The notes beneath the pieces are model-generated. The model was not told the DNA's origin. It saw only the letters and a list, made by a program, of their open reading frames with translations, and did no database searches. Positions 45,046 through 56,196 of a DNA stretch of 64,000 bases are shown here, one piece after another (within the stretch, counting starts at the first letter, position 1; each line of letters opens with the position of its first letter). The translations under genes and the position numbers were made by a program. Source of the stretch: Uranotaenia lowii (Eukaryota > Arthropoda > Insecta > Diptera > Culicidae). The stretch is from contig NC_073692.1 of assembly GCF_029784155.1 (NCBI RefSeq), positions 23,150,444 through 23,214,443 on the forward strand, in the 5' to 3' direction.

Positions 45046-46602
45046 AAGGGTGATACGGTCAAAATTTGGTCAATATCAACTTGACGTATTTCTTTCAATT
45101 TTGCATTTAAAAAACCTTAACATCCCGCATTTTGAAGGTGTGTGTGTAGAATGTGTCGTAGTCTCAATTCTGGACTAAACACCAACATCTCCCGTATGTG
45201 AAAACGCGTCACTTCGAATCGAAACTCGTTTACAAACTGACGAACCGTCATTCGCTCCAATCAAAGCCTTTTTCATTCTTCCCTTATGAGTGTTTAAGTG
45301 TATCTTTTCGCTGATTCTCCTAGCACACCACTACAGGTAATCATGCGATAGCGTTTCATTACCACAGTTTATTACAACATTAACATCACTACCCAAGTGT
45401 GCGTTATTTTGTTACGTTTGTTCATAGCAACCCATTTCCTGGATCTATCTACCACAGAATGTTGCTCCTATTTTGATTTTGGAATTCACTCTTCAGTTGT
45501 CAAAATGCCGTCCAAGGAAGAAGAGCAGCGTATCAAAATTTTGCTCGCGTATCGCGAAAATCCGAGCTACTCGCACGCAAAGCTGGCAAAATCGCTAAAA
45601 GTTGCCAAATCAACCCTTACAAATGTAATTAAAGTGTTTGGGGAACGTTTGTCAACAGCCAGGAAGTCTGAATCGGGGGGAAATCGAAAACCGGAAGCCG
45701 CTGAGACGACAAAGAGAGTTGCCGGAAGTTGCAAGCGAAACCCTAACCTCTCTCTCCGAGATGCCGCAAATAAGCTGGGTGTATCGTCTACAACCGAACG
45801 AGCCGGACTATCGACTTACAAGAAGGTAGTGACTCCAAATCGCGATGATAAACGAAAAACGACGGCCAAAGCGCGATCCCGGAGGCTGTACACGGCGATG
45901 CTGACGAAGTTTAACTGCGTGGTAATGGACGACGAAACCTACGTCAAAGCCGACTACAAGCAGCTTCCGGGATAGGAGTTTTATACGGCAAAAGGAAGGG
46001 AAAAGGTAGCAGATATTTTCAAGCACATGAAACTGTCAAAGTTCGCGAAGAAATATCTGGTTTGGGAAGCCATCTGTACCTGTGGCTTGAAAAGCAGCAT
46101 TTTCATAGCTTCCGGGACTGTCAACCAAGAAATTTACGTGAAAGAGTGTTTGAATAAACGTCTGCTGCCTTTCCTGCAGAAACGCGGTTGTTCCGTACTG
46201 TTTCGGCCGGATTCGGCATCTCGCCTTTACGGTAAAAAAGCCATGGAGTGGTACGCCGCCAACAACGTGCAGGTGGTTCCCAAACACAAGAACCCTCCCA
46301 ACACGTCAGAGCTCCTCCCAATTGAGAAATACTGGGCTATTGTCAAGCGAAACCTAAAGAAGACCAAAAAAACTGCTAGGGAGGCGAAGAAGGTGGACAA
46401 GGTAGCTGTACAAAATCTGATGGCAGGGGTTAAGCGTAAGGCCCGGCAATTCGAATTTGGAAAAGCGGAAGCCTAACTGAATATTTTTCCTGAATTTTAT
46501 ACTAATTAAAAATGAAAAAGAAATTTAATTGATTTTTTAAATAAACGGTTTCACCAATTTACACGCGTTTTCCCTTGACCAAATTTTGACCATATCACCC
46601 TT
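45046..46602 (+). mobile_element. ITmDD37E-type (Tc1/mariner superfamily) transposon, 1557 bp
   Basis: TIRs of about 28 bp, AAGGGTGATACGGTCAAAAT... at the left and the complement with one change at the right, abut TA on both sides (45044-45045 and 46603-46604), the superfamily's target. It encloses one transposase gene in the same orientation. Size and layout are those of a full-length element, and only one stop codon clearly disables it. Confidence 0.93.
45505..46476 (+). pseudogene. DD37E transposase, interrupted by one in-frame stop
   Basis: From the ATG at 45505 (MPSKEEEQRIKILLAY) the frame runs to 46476 with a single internal TAG at 45973-45975, in the segment KQLPG(stop)EFYTAKG. The frame is the same on both sides. 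The N-terminal part has two helix-turn-helix segments (HAKLAKSLKVAKSTL and LSLRDAANKLGVSS), the second apparently missing a few residues. Catalytic residues are D in CVVMDDETY, D in FRPDSAS and E in LPIEKYW, with exactly 37 residues between the second D and E, hence DD37E. An upstream ATG at 45397 is in frame but adds residues unlike the family. It would cut and paste DNA at TA sites if intact. Confidence 0.92.
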
Positions 46603-46604
46603 TA

Positions 46605-47610
46605 CAGTGGAAAATACACGGAAACAACATGTTTTACTGAAACCTGAAAGTTTTTGATGATTGTGTAGCTTTTCCAACATTACTTTGCGATATTTTCATT
46701 GATTTTCACGTAAATGCTACGAGATCATTATTTAAACGCGGAATTGATGCTTGGTAAAAATCACCTACAACCTACGTGAATTTCTTATGAGTTCAACTCG
46801 ATGTGACAGTAGAAGCTGTGTGAAATATTCTTTGATTTTAATTGGTCCCTCCCCTTACGTTGTTTTTATGAATAATAATAAAAATAATTTAAAAAGAAAA
46901 CATATATTTGATATTATCTCATAATCAATCACTAACACTACATTAATCACCATCTCTGAATCAATCACTTGAACTTTAACCTTCTATCCATTCATATTCT
47001 TTGGGTCGTGGTGTTACACTCACTTGGAGCCTACCAAGTGTCCCTGCGGAGTCATGAATTCGGCCCAGATGACACTTTCTAGCTCTCTTTTAAATAACGG
47101 TCACCTTGCCTGTCACCTTGAAAAATGATCAACAAATTAAAAACCATCGAAACAGATTTCAAAGATACTATTTTATATTAATCTCACTAGATTCTAGTGA
47201 CTAGAACGAAAACACTTGATCAGCAGCACAGAATTACAGTTGCTTAAGGCCACTCTTGGTGTTTCGGAACTTGTTAATCGTTGATTCTTTCTCCGACAGG
47301 TGGAAAAATTGATTTTTTTCTCCAGCGCTATATTCGAATTTATTTTAAACTTTTAACGTCCAAACAGACACCGCGACCTCAAAAATCTTAACTGCAGCAA
47401 ACAAAACCAGCTGACTGATGCCAACTTCCCTTTCTTATAGAAATTTTTGTATGATGCGACAAAATGGATTTTGAGTCATTCGCTTAGAATTTACGTGAAA
47501 TTTATGCGTCAGTTATTTGTAAGTAACTTACTACCAAGGCGTTCTTGAAACACTGCGGTTACTACAAAGCACGCGTAGAATCTATATTACGTAACCAAAT
47601 ATTAGTTTAC
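46605..47610. other. Non-coding stretch, no recognised feature
   Basis: AT-rich, no ORF above 60 codons and no TIR pair that I could support. Confidence 0.4.
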
Positions 47611-47622
47611 ATGAAAAATCTC

Positions 47623-47816
47623 TTGGGGCTTGTGATATAGCTCAGTTGGCAAGTCTGTTGTCTCCTGAGCCGATGTCCGCGAGTTCGAGCCCAAGAGTAA
47701 ACATCGAACACAGTTGTACCGAATAGTTTTTCAATAACGATCCGCCAACTGCAACGTTGATAAAGTCGCGAATGCCATAACAATGGTAAAACGACTATAA
47801 TCGAAACAAAAAAAAA
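47623..47816 (+). mobile_element. tRNA-derived SINE with poly(A) tail and 12-bp target duplications
   Basis: The head has A box TAGCTCAGTTGG (47638-47649) and B box GAGTTCGAGCC (47681-47691), spaced as in a tRNA. A roughly 100-bp unrelated body and an A-rich 3' tail follow. The perfect 12-bp duplication ATGAAAAATCTC flanks it (47611-47622 and 47817-47828), proof of a LINE-type retrotransposition event. The head does not close into a full clover-leaf, so it is not a tRNA gene. It would be copied by pol III and moved by LINE enzymes. Confidence 0.92.
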
Positions 47817-47828
47817 ATGAAAAATCTC

Positions 47829-48760
47829 GTAGAAAAAATTTTTGAATTGTTTTGGGTGTATATGAAAATGGATTTCTGTATTTTAGTCCGTTCGTCTGTC
47901 TGTGTGTCTGTTCCCTATTGACTCGGAAGCTGCCTAGCCGATTTACGTGAAAAATGGCAGGTGTGGATATTGGAGATCGGGGAAAGTTCCTATTATTGTT
48001 TGAGACCCCTCTTCCTCACATGAAGAGGGTCTGGCAAACATTTAATAAATGTTTGCATAACTTGAGAACCGACTATGAAAAAAATACCAAAATTGGCATG
48101 GCGAGGATTCGGGTACGAAGAATGATTCTATGAGTATTTAAGAATCCTCTCTTCTTTCAGTAAGAAGATAAGAAGTGTTAGAGTAGGCTTTACAATTTTT
48201 TACATAACTAACTAACTCAAGAACTAATCAAGCAAATGGATCAAAATTTGACATGGGAAGGTACGGAAATGTTTGAATTGATTTTTTGTACCCCAACTTC
48301 CTTCCAAGGGGGAGAAAGGAAAAGAGGAGAGGGTTCTCTTACATTTTTTGCATACTTGGAGAACTAATCGAGCAAATGGAACCAATTTGGCATGTGAGGG
48401 TATTGAGTACGAAAAATGTTTTTATGCTTTTTTAAAAACCCTACTTCTTTTTGGGATCGAGAATTGTTTCTATGCTTATTCAAGAACCCTCCAGTGGGGG
48501 CTTGAATAGGGACAAGGGGGGCTCTCATACAGTTTCTTGCATAACTCGATATCATTTGAACCAAATAAGGTCAAGTTTGTCTTAGGAAAGTGTATGGAAA
48601 TAAGAACTCAAGATTTCTCCTTTCTTTTCAATGGAAGGGTAGAAAAGAGGGAGGGGTGCACCCATACTTTATTTAATAACTTGAGAAATGATGGGGAATT
48701 TTTGCATGGAAGAGATTGGCATCCGAGAAATGTTCTCTTGATAATTAAAGAGGCGAATTC
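47829..48760. repeat. Diverged tandem repeats, units of about 135-190 bp
   Basis: Variants of CATAACTTGAGAACCGACTA recur at about 48055, 48206, 48351, 48539 and 48675. They are followed by AAATTGGCATGG-like and ACCCTCTTCTTT-like words. A CTGTCTGTGTGTCTG stretch lies at 47890-47915. The units are too diverged to be recent. The ORF at 48537-48869 falls in one unit and has no recognisable motif. Confidence 0.6.
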
Positions 48761-49290
48761 ACAAAATTTTATTAAAATTTTATTTTTAATGACTTGGAAA
48801 CAGATAAAGAAAATTGAACTTAATTTTGCTTTGAAGAGAAATTTTATTCAAGGTAAACATTTATTGTAGAAGAGTTTAGGAACTTATGAATAAATAAATA
48901 ACGAGGCTTAATTGTAGATGCAAAACAATGATTTGAAAACAAATTTTAGGTCAGGTTTTGAAAACAGAAAAGAGTACTTAAAAAAATTATTTATAATTCA
49001 AATTATAAGATAATCATAAGAGTATTTTCAAAAATAAGAATTAATCTCTTTTGTAAAATTTCCATGTATTTTAGAAGCTGCCAGCTAGTGTGTATTCTTT
49101 TGCACTACGAAAATTACAAATTGAATTATAGGTTACTGAAGATTTTAACGTTTCTTTTAACAAGAATAATAATTTTTAATAAAAAATATTATTCCAAGTT
49201 CTAGTTGAAAAAATATTTTTTTTTGCTTTTAAAAATTGCTGGAAATCGGGGGCAACCAAAAGAAAAATTAAAAAATTACATGCAATGTTA
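48761..49290. other. AT-rich stretch, no recognised feature
   Basis: No ORF with known motif and no clear repeat. Confidence 0.4.
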
Positions 49291-49471
49291 GACACAAAAC
49301 ACACGACGTATTACAGGACACGACACTTAACGTTCATACTTAACGGAAAAAGGGTTTAAAATTACCTTTTTTGTCGACTGGTTTCAGGCTAGATGTTGCC
49401 CATCTACAGGACGATGCCCGACTGTTAAATGTTAAGTGTCGTGTCCTGTAATACGTCGTGTGTTTTGTGCC
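49291..49471. mobile_element. 181-bp inverted-repeat element with 41-bp arms
   Basis: Arms at 49291-49331 and 49431-49471 (containing ACACGACGTATTACAGGACA and its complement) match in 40 of 41 positions around a 99-bp centre. The flanking bases resemble TTAG/CTAG, so the target duplication is uncertain. Small MITE or foldback element; no ORF. Confidence 0.8.
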
Positions 49472-49826
49472 TAGCAAAAGTTCTTACGTGAGCACATATC
49501 ATTTAAAATGAGTACATGCAATGTTTGTGAGTTTTTCCATTTTAGATGAGGAATCAAAAAAATGAGTTGCACACGATTCATTAAGCTCTGTAACTTTTGT
49601 AAATATAAATGACTATCAATTTCTAAACATACATTCAAGATTGGGAAAAAGCAAGTTTGTTTGGAAATGTATTTAAAATGGAGCAGCAGCACGAAAAACA
49701 CAAAGCCATAACCATCGAGTTTTTTATGAAGGGGGTAAAATCCATTTTGTTTCTAGCCAAAAGATTTCCAAAATGCTGAATTAAATGTCTTCAATTGTGT
49801 TATATAAGCTAGCTGAACCTGCGGTG
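49472..49826. other. Short unassigned stretch
   Basis: A 76-codon minus ORF at 49471-49701 overlaps the inverted-repeat edge and has no motif. Nothing else seen. Confidence 0.4.
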
Positions 49827-50380
49827 GGGTAGATAGGGGCACAACGAGTACTGGTGCGAAACGGACTTTTTTTTTTTTTTTTTCAAAGGAAATACTTATT
49901 TTCTCAAGTTAATAAAGTAATTAAATATAGTGTTGTTTTTCTTCAAAAAAGAAATTTCCTTATCATCTTAACAGAAATTTAAAAAAATCCCAACTAGGTT
50001 CTCAAGCGACCAAAATATTATAATTTTTGAGCACCGGAAAATAAACTCTTATGATCGTTAAATCACCTAATGTACGCACCATAATGTACGCACTGCAACA
50101 TAAAGTTCACATAATTCCTCAATTTTAACCATCATTAATTTTTTTGATTTTTCTCTATAATCAATTTTTAAAATACGTTTTAACTTGAACTTGTTGACTC
50201 GGTGTGAACAGAGCACCATTGATCGGGGCACGATGAGCATTATCCGCCGTAGAATCTAGCAGCGATTTCAACTCGATGAAGTCAATTGAGTTATAAAGCT
50301 ACAGCTTGACTGGGTTTCATCTGACGATTTATCCTATTGGTCAGAAGACTTGAATTAGATTCCTGTTCGTTAACTTTGTA
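49827..50380 (+). repeat. Dispersed repeat with tRNA-like cassette (copy 3)
   Basis: Matches 27003-27560: GGGTAGATAGGGGCACAACG, GGTTCTCAAGCGACCAAAAT, TTTTTGAGCACC, CGATGAAGTCAATTGAG, CTACAGCTTGACT and TCATCTGACGATTT. The tRNA-like segment is more degraded here than in copy 1. Confidence 0.6.
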
Positions 50381-51249
50381 TTCATTTTACAACTTGGCTG
50401 GCGATTTTTCTTCGATTTTCGATTTTCACCAAACACCTAAAATACTCTCAAAATACTTCAAAAAGTGTATTAAATTGTGAAGAAAGGTTATCCAGAGCTT
50501 TGCAAGTAAATTTTAACTTGACAGCAGTTTATTAAATCATACGGTTTAAAGAAAATTTAACTTATAGTCTGACTAGCAAAAGGATTTTACCTCCTTGTTG
50601 AAAAAATCCTGAGCTGTCCGTTGATTTTTTAACGTTGGTTGTTTCCATTTGATTGGATGATATAAAGACATAAATCAACTTGTGTTACCTACTAAATATA
50701 TCTACAAAGATTTTTTTTAATTGGTGCTTTACGTGCATCAGGCGTCCTACTATTTGTCCCAAATACTCTCGATGAAAATGTCTTACTTTCTTATTGAATG
50801 TTAAATATAATATACTTCTTTTCGATATTTAATTCTAGTAAGGCTAGAGTAACAGCTAACACAACTCCCACTGGAACATTGAATAATTTTTTTCAGGCCT
50901 GTAGGAAGCTTATTTACCCCTTAAATGCAATACTAACGGTTGGATATGAGACAAGAAAATATTCGTATAAAATCCCGACTAATGTCCAACCAGGGTTTTA
51001 GTCTTACCTTTGGGATAAGCGATTGGAACCACATTCTCACCTTATATTCAATCCATTTGCACTGGGGAAAAAACCTTTTTTATTAAAAATTTTCTTTGTT
51101 TGAGACAGGTTTTTTCTTAATTACCGGCCTAGGCCTAAAAAAAAGACACGTTCTGTTTTAACTATGGACTTCGAAAACATTTATTAGATGATTTACAAGA
51201 AAGGAAGTATGTATCTATATCTATTTGGCTGATGTTAAAAAAAAATGGC
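50381..51249. other. Non-coding stretch, no recognised feature
   Basis: AT-rich; ORF 50798-51001 has no recognisable domain. The right side passes into the 5' region of the RTE-like element. Confidence 0.4.
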
Positions 51250-52080
51250 TAGTGAAGTAGACAATGTGCAACTCGAGACCCCATACACCCAACCTTCGGG
51301 TAGTGGTCATATCACCTCTTGTCTGCAACTCCGATTCTCTACCTCCCCGTGGTGCTAGCTGGGGTGCGAGCAACCTTAGCGGAGATCGGGTACCCAACCC
51401 CGGTGGATGCTTTGGTCGCATGCAGACTGAGTTAGGGGGCTTCGTACGCGTCTGTTCTCCATGTCAGGGGCGGCGTGCGAAGTTCAACAGCGTCCTGGTG
51501 GTGTTCGGGACCCAAAACAGCAACATCACGACGGTCCTCCTGCGAGATAGTGGGGTTAGCTGCGGGCCTTGCGAGCCTGTGACTACAAAAAACATAAGCA
51601 ACGAACAACGAACAACAAATTTCGGATGGAAATCGGCAAAGACCCACGCGACGAAAAGGGACTAGCGATTGGAAACTTGGAACATGGAACTGCCGATCTC
51701 TAAATTTTGTGGGCAGTACCCACGTGCTCTCCAACGAATTGAAGAGCCGCAAATTCGACATCGTAGCGCTGCAGGAGGTATGCTGGAAGGGCTCCACGGT
51801 ACGAACGTATCCAGATGGTCGTGCCATCTACCAGAGCTGCGGCAACACACACGAGCTTGGAACAGCTTTTATAGTGATGGGAAAGATGCAAAAGCGCGTG
51901 ATCGGGTGGTGGCCGATCAACTCACGAATGTGCCGGTTGAGAATCAAGGGCCGGTTCTTCAACATCAGCATCATCAACGTGCACAGTCCTCACCTCGGAA
52001 GTACCGGTGACGACAAAGACGAATTCTACGCGCAGCTGGAGCGTGAATACGACCGTTGCCCAAAACATGATATCAAGATC
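51250..52080 (+). pseudogene. RTE-like element A (plus copy): 5' region and endonuclease N-terminal part
   Basis: The first 400 bp are a GC-rich leader. From about 51670 an APE-type endonuclease begins (ETWNMELP, then KSRKFDIVALQEVCWKG, then GRFFNISIINVHSPHLG...). It is broken off after KHDIKI by the hAT-like insertion, with a frame slip near 51705. It nicks target DNA in intact elements. The frame resumes at 53922. The left border is approximate. Confidence 0.8.
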
Positions 52081-53921
52081 CATGGCCGTAGGAACGGGGG
52101 GGGGTTTTGGGGGTTAAACCCCCCCCATGAGGATCCAAAAAAGCATGCGAGGTATTCTACTCTTCACACCAAATTTTAAATTCAGAACCAAATTATAATA
52201 ATAGAGTAAGGTGAATCAAGATTATCAATCTCGAATAAAAACTAATGCCGAGACCTCAAAAATCCATCCCACTTTTTCAAAATTTTCTTACTTGTTCATA
52301 TAAATTCAGGTCTGAATATTAAATTTTAAATTAAATTAAACCCATTTCGTAGGTTCTGATTCCATAATTCCCATAACCAAAATTGTATTCCTATTTTCGT
52401 ATTTCGGATTCTGTATCCAGTTTAGAATTATGGATTTTCAGTTTGATAATCATAAGAAGTTAGAAATAAAAGCTGCTTTGAAATTCTGGTTCAAATTTGG
52501 TTTTGCATTTCACATCAAATTTGAATCACGCTTTTCGAGATTATATGCATTTCACTATTTTGATAATAGTTTTCCGAATATGAAAAAAGAGAAATATTTA
52601 AATTCGAAGTTCTTAAACTTGATTCATACATAAAATTCAAACATTTAAAGCTTCAAAATGGCAATCCAAAATTAAAAAATCAGATTCAGATCATTGCAAA
52701 TTAATATTTTAATGCTGATTCACAAAAATATAGATTAAACCTAAACTACAGAATATAAATTATAGATTCTTGAATGAGAGCTCAAAAACTAGGCTCATAA
52801 AATTCTGATCTGGAATTAGATTTGGAAAATCGAATTTTTTGTACATTTCAGAAATCGTATGGAAATTCGGATACAGATTCAAATTTTGCAATTTTTGAAT
52901 TCAGGTTCAGAATTAAGATTCGGAATGCAGGTTAAAAATTCAGAAAAAAACCAGTTGGTAAATAAATTTTACATTCAACATAAATTATTGAGGAATTCCA
53001 TAGATCATGAATTTATCACATGGCGGACTAAATACGAGATATCTCGTTTTTTCACTTGCAAAAGTGTGCTTTTTACACTTTGAAGTAAAGCTCAAATGGA
53101 CTGAATTTAATTGCAATTTTTTTTTTTGAAAAAACTGAAAACAAGATTTACCGTAACTTAAAAATGCTAAATTTGTAAAATTTAATCCAACGGTTTTTGA
53201 GATATAGAATGCTGAATTTCGGTGTTTCTCGTCATAGATTTCTTCGCGGTACTTAATGTGTTAAGATTGCTAGTCAATTCAATTTCGAGATTTCAAATTT
53301 TCAATCAAAATTATTTTCTAAGCACAGTTCAGCTGAAAATCACAAATAAAAGGTTCATTTTAAGTTATTTGTTTTATCCGAAAACCCCTAATTTCATTTT
53401 AAAAATCATCCACACGATTTTCATTATGGAATTGATTCTTCTTTATGAAAAATATTTGCTGTTAAAAAAACATTCTTACCTTATTAACATATTAAGGACG
53501 CCCAAAATTCGACATTTTATGTTTCAGAAACCAATAGTCAAAATTTTGCTAATTTCATATATTTGAGTAAGGGTCAGTGTTGTGTTAAATTTAGTAGAAT
53601 GAGGTTTCATTATTAAATTTACGAACGCCAGCATCGATACGAAAAAACACTTCAATAGATAAAATCATTTTACGAACACACCGTTAGGATCAGGTTTTTC
53701 ATCAAGCAAATTTGATCCGAAAATCTAATGATAATTATTTCCTACTTTTTTTTTTTTTTAATACAAAAATTTTTAATATCAGAGTACTTAAAAATAAATA
53801 ATCATATAGTCACACACCTAATTTGTTTTTTTTTTGTTTTCGTGCAGTATTGGGCAATAAATCATAGATAAAAATAAGTCACCAAAACCCCCCCCATGAG
53901 TCGGTTCTTCCTACGGCCCTG
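52081..53921. mobile_element. hAT-like non-autonomous transposon 2 (1841 bp), inside RTE A
   Basis: Splits the RTE endonuclease exactly at TCAAGATC, which is duplicated (52073-52080 and 53922-53929): an 8-bp hAT-type duplication. TIRs are CATGGCCGTAGGAA and, on the complement, CAGGGCCGTAGGAA. The left TIR is followed by a G run, TTTT, and GGGGGTTAAACCCCCC. The right end has ACCCCCCCC. The interior is AT-rich cryptic repeats with no transposase. The ORFs inside are not recognised. Confidence 0.9.
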
Positions 53922-56196
53922 TCAAGATCGTCATCGGGGATTTCAATGCTCAGGTCGGCCAGGAGGAGGAATTCAAACCGACAATTGGAAGGTTCAGTGC
54001 ACACCAGCTGACCAACGAAAACGGCCTCAGACTTATTGATTTCGCCGCCTCCAAACGAATGGCCGTACGTGGTACCTTTTTCCAGCACCGCCTCCCACAC
54101 AAGTACACCTGGAGATCACCGTACCAAACTCAATCACAGATCGACCACGTTTTGATCGACAGCCGGCACTTCTCGGACATCATCGACGTCAGATCCTGTC
54201 GGGGCGCCAACATCGAGTCGGACCGGCGCCCGCCTCGGTTAAATATCGCGCGACTGAAGCAACCTGAGGTCGCGGCAGACTACGCGCAATCGGTCGAAGC
54301 AGCGCTGCCGGCAGAGGGCGAGCTTGACGAAGCCCCTCTCGAGGACTGTTGGGATACCATCAAAACAGCCATCAACAGTGCTGCGGAGAACGTCATCGGT
54401 TATGTGGAGCGATCTCGACGGAACGACTGGTTCGACGAGGAGTGTAGGAGGGTGATGGACGAAGAGAATGCCGCGCGGGCGGCAGTAGTGCAGAGAGGCA
54501 CCCGTCGAAATGTGGAAAATCACCGACAGCGGAAGAGGCAGCGAGTCCGACTTTTCCAGGAGAAAAAGCGCCGCCTGGAGGAGGAGGAGCTCGAGGAGCT
54601 GGAGCAGCTGCATCGTTCCCAAGAAACACGAAAGTTCTATCAGAAACTCAACGCATCCTGCAAAGGCTTCGTGCCGCAAGCCGAAATGTGCCGGGATAAG
54701 GACGGGGGTATCCTGACGGACAATCGTGAGGTGATGAAAAGGTGGAAGCAGCACTTCGATGAACACCTGAACGGCGCACATGCAGGAGATCAAGACGGTG
54801 GGGGAAGGTACATCGCCGGCGTAGCCAACGACGAGGACGAGCCACTTCCAACGATGAGTGAAGTTAAGGAAGCCATTCGCCAGCTGAATAGAAACAAGTC
54901 GGCTGGGAAGGATGGCATCGCAGCTGAACTCATCAAAATGGGCCCGGACAGGTTGGCCGATTGCCTACACCGGTTGATAATCCGGAGGAGTGGAAGGAGG
55001 GGGTAATATGCCCCATCTACAAGAAGGGCGACAAATTGGACTGTGAGAACTACCGAGCGATCACTGTCCTCAATGCCGCCTACAAAGTGTTGTCCCGAAT
55101 CCTACTCCGCCGCCTAACGCCACAAGCAAACAGATTCGTGGGAAGTCATCAGGCCGGCTTTATGGAGGGACGGTCTACGACGGACCAGATATTCAACGGC
55201 AAATCCTCCAAAAATGCCGTGAACACCAAGTCCCTACGCACCATCTATTCATCGACTTCAAAGCCGCATACGACACGATCGACCGTAACGAGCTATGGAA
55301 AATCATGGACGAGAACGGCTTTTCCGGGAAGCTGATCAGACTGATCAAGGCGACGATGGATGGAACGCAGTGCTGTATGCGGATTTCGGGTGAATTGTCG
55401 AGTTCATTCGAATCGCGCAGGGGGCTTCGACAAGGTGATGGTCTATCCTGCATGATGTTCAACGTGGCGCTAGAAGGTGTTATTCGACGAACGGTGGGCG
55501 AAATGCGGGGCACGATTTTCAACAGATCCAGTCAACTTATCTGCTTTGCCGATGACATTGATATAGTCGGCAGATCATCTGCGGCGGTGGAGGAGATCTA
55601 CCGCAAACTGAAACGCGAAGCTGGAAGGATTGGGTTGATGATTAATACGTCCAAGACGAAGTACATGCTGGCCTGCGGATCCGAGACCGACCGAACCCGC
55701 TTGTCCAGTAATAACAACCTGTATACGACGCTTATTAGACCGGTTGTTCTCTACGGGCACGAGACATGGATATTGCTCGAGGAGGACCTGCGTACACTCG
55801 GAGTATTCGAGCGACGAGTGTTAAGAACCATCTTTGGTGGCGTACAGGAGAACGGAATGTGGAGGCGAAGGATGAACCACGAGCTCGCGCGACTCTACGG
55901 CGAACCCAGTATCCAGAAGGTGGTGAAAGCTGGCCGGATACGCTGGGCGGGACATGTTGCGAGAATGCCGGACGACTGTCCTGCAAAACAGGTGTTCGCT
56001 ACGAATCCGGTAGGAACAAGACGAGCAGGGGCGCCACGAGCGAGGTGGTTAGACCAAGTGGAGCGTGATCTGGCGAACGTGGGGTGCCCGAGAAATTGGA
56101 GAACGGTTGCCATGGACCGAGTGAATTTTAGGAATTATGTTCGTCAAGTTATGTCGTAAGACGGAATACTATGTAAATAAAAAAAAAATAAAAATA
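53922..56196 (+). pseudogene. RTE-like element A (plus copy): endonuclease C-terminal part, reverse transcriptase, 3' end
   Basis: Continues the endonuclease (VKIVIGDFNAQVG, SQIDHVLID), then RT: KSAGKDGIAAEL, YKKGDKLDCENYRAIT, GLRQGDGLSCMMFN and active site CFADDIDIVG near 55550. The C-terminal part is IRWAGHVARM...RARWLDQVERDL, ending at TAA 56157-56159. The 3' UTR is only about 35 bp, ending in AAATAAAAAAAAAATAAAA, as expected for RTE. Compared with the minus copy at 62-64 kb it lacks about 20 codons near 54220, about 25 bp near 54977, 4 bp near 55194 and about 65 codons near 55713, so it is dead. RTE assignment is by motif style and short 3' end. Confidence 0.88.

Noticed and set aside
45397..45504. 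Upstream ATG as transposase start
   Set aside because: In frame, but adds 36 residues unlike the family; MPSKEEEQ at 45505 fits the family N-terminus better.
47631..47700. Functional tRNA gene
   Set aside because: A and B boxes are present, but the acceptor and anticodon stems do not close, and it is joined to a SINE body with target duplications.
54239..54793. 184-codon minus ORF and other antisense ORFs in RTE copies
   Set aside because: Shadows of the endonuclease/RT coding strand; the same shadows appear at 63.1-63.9 kb.
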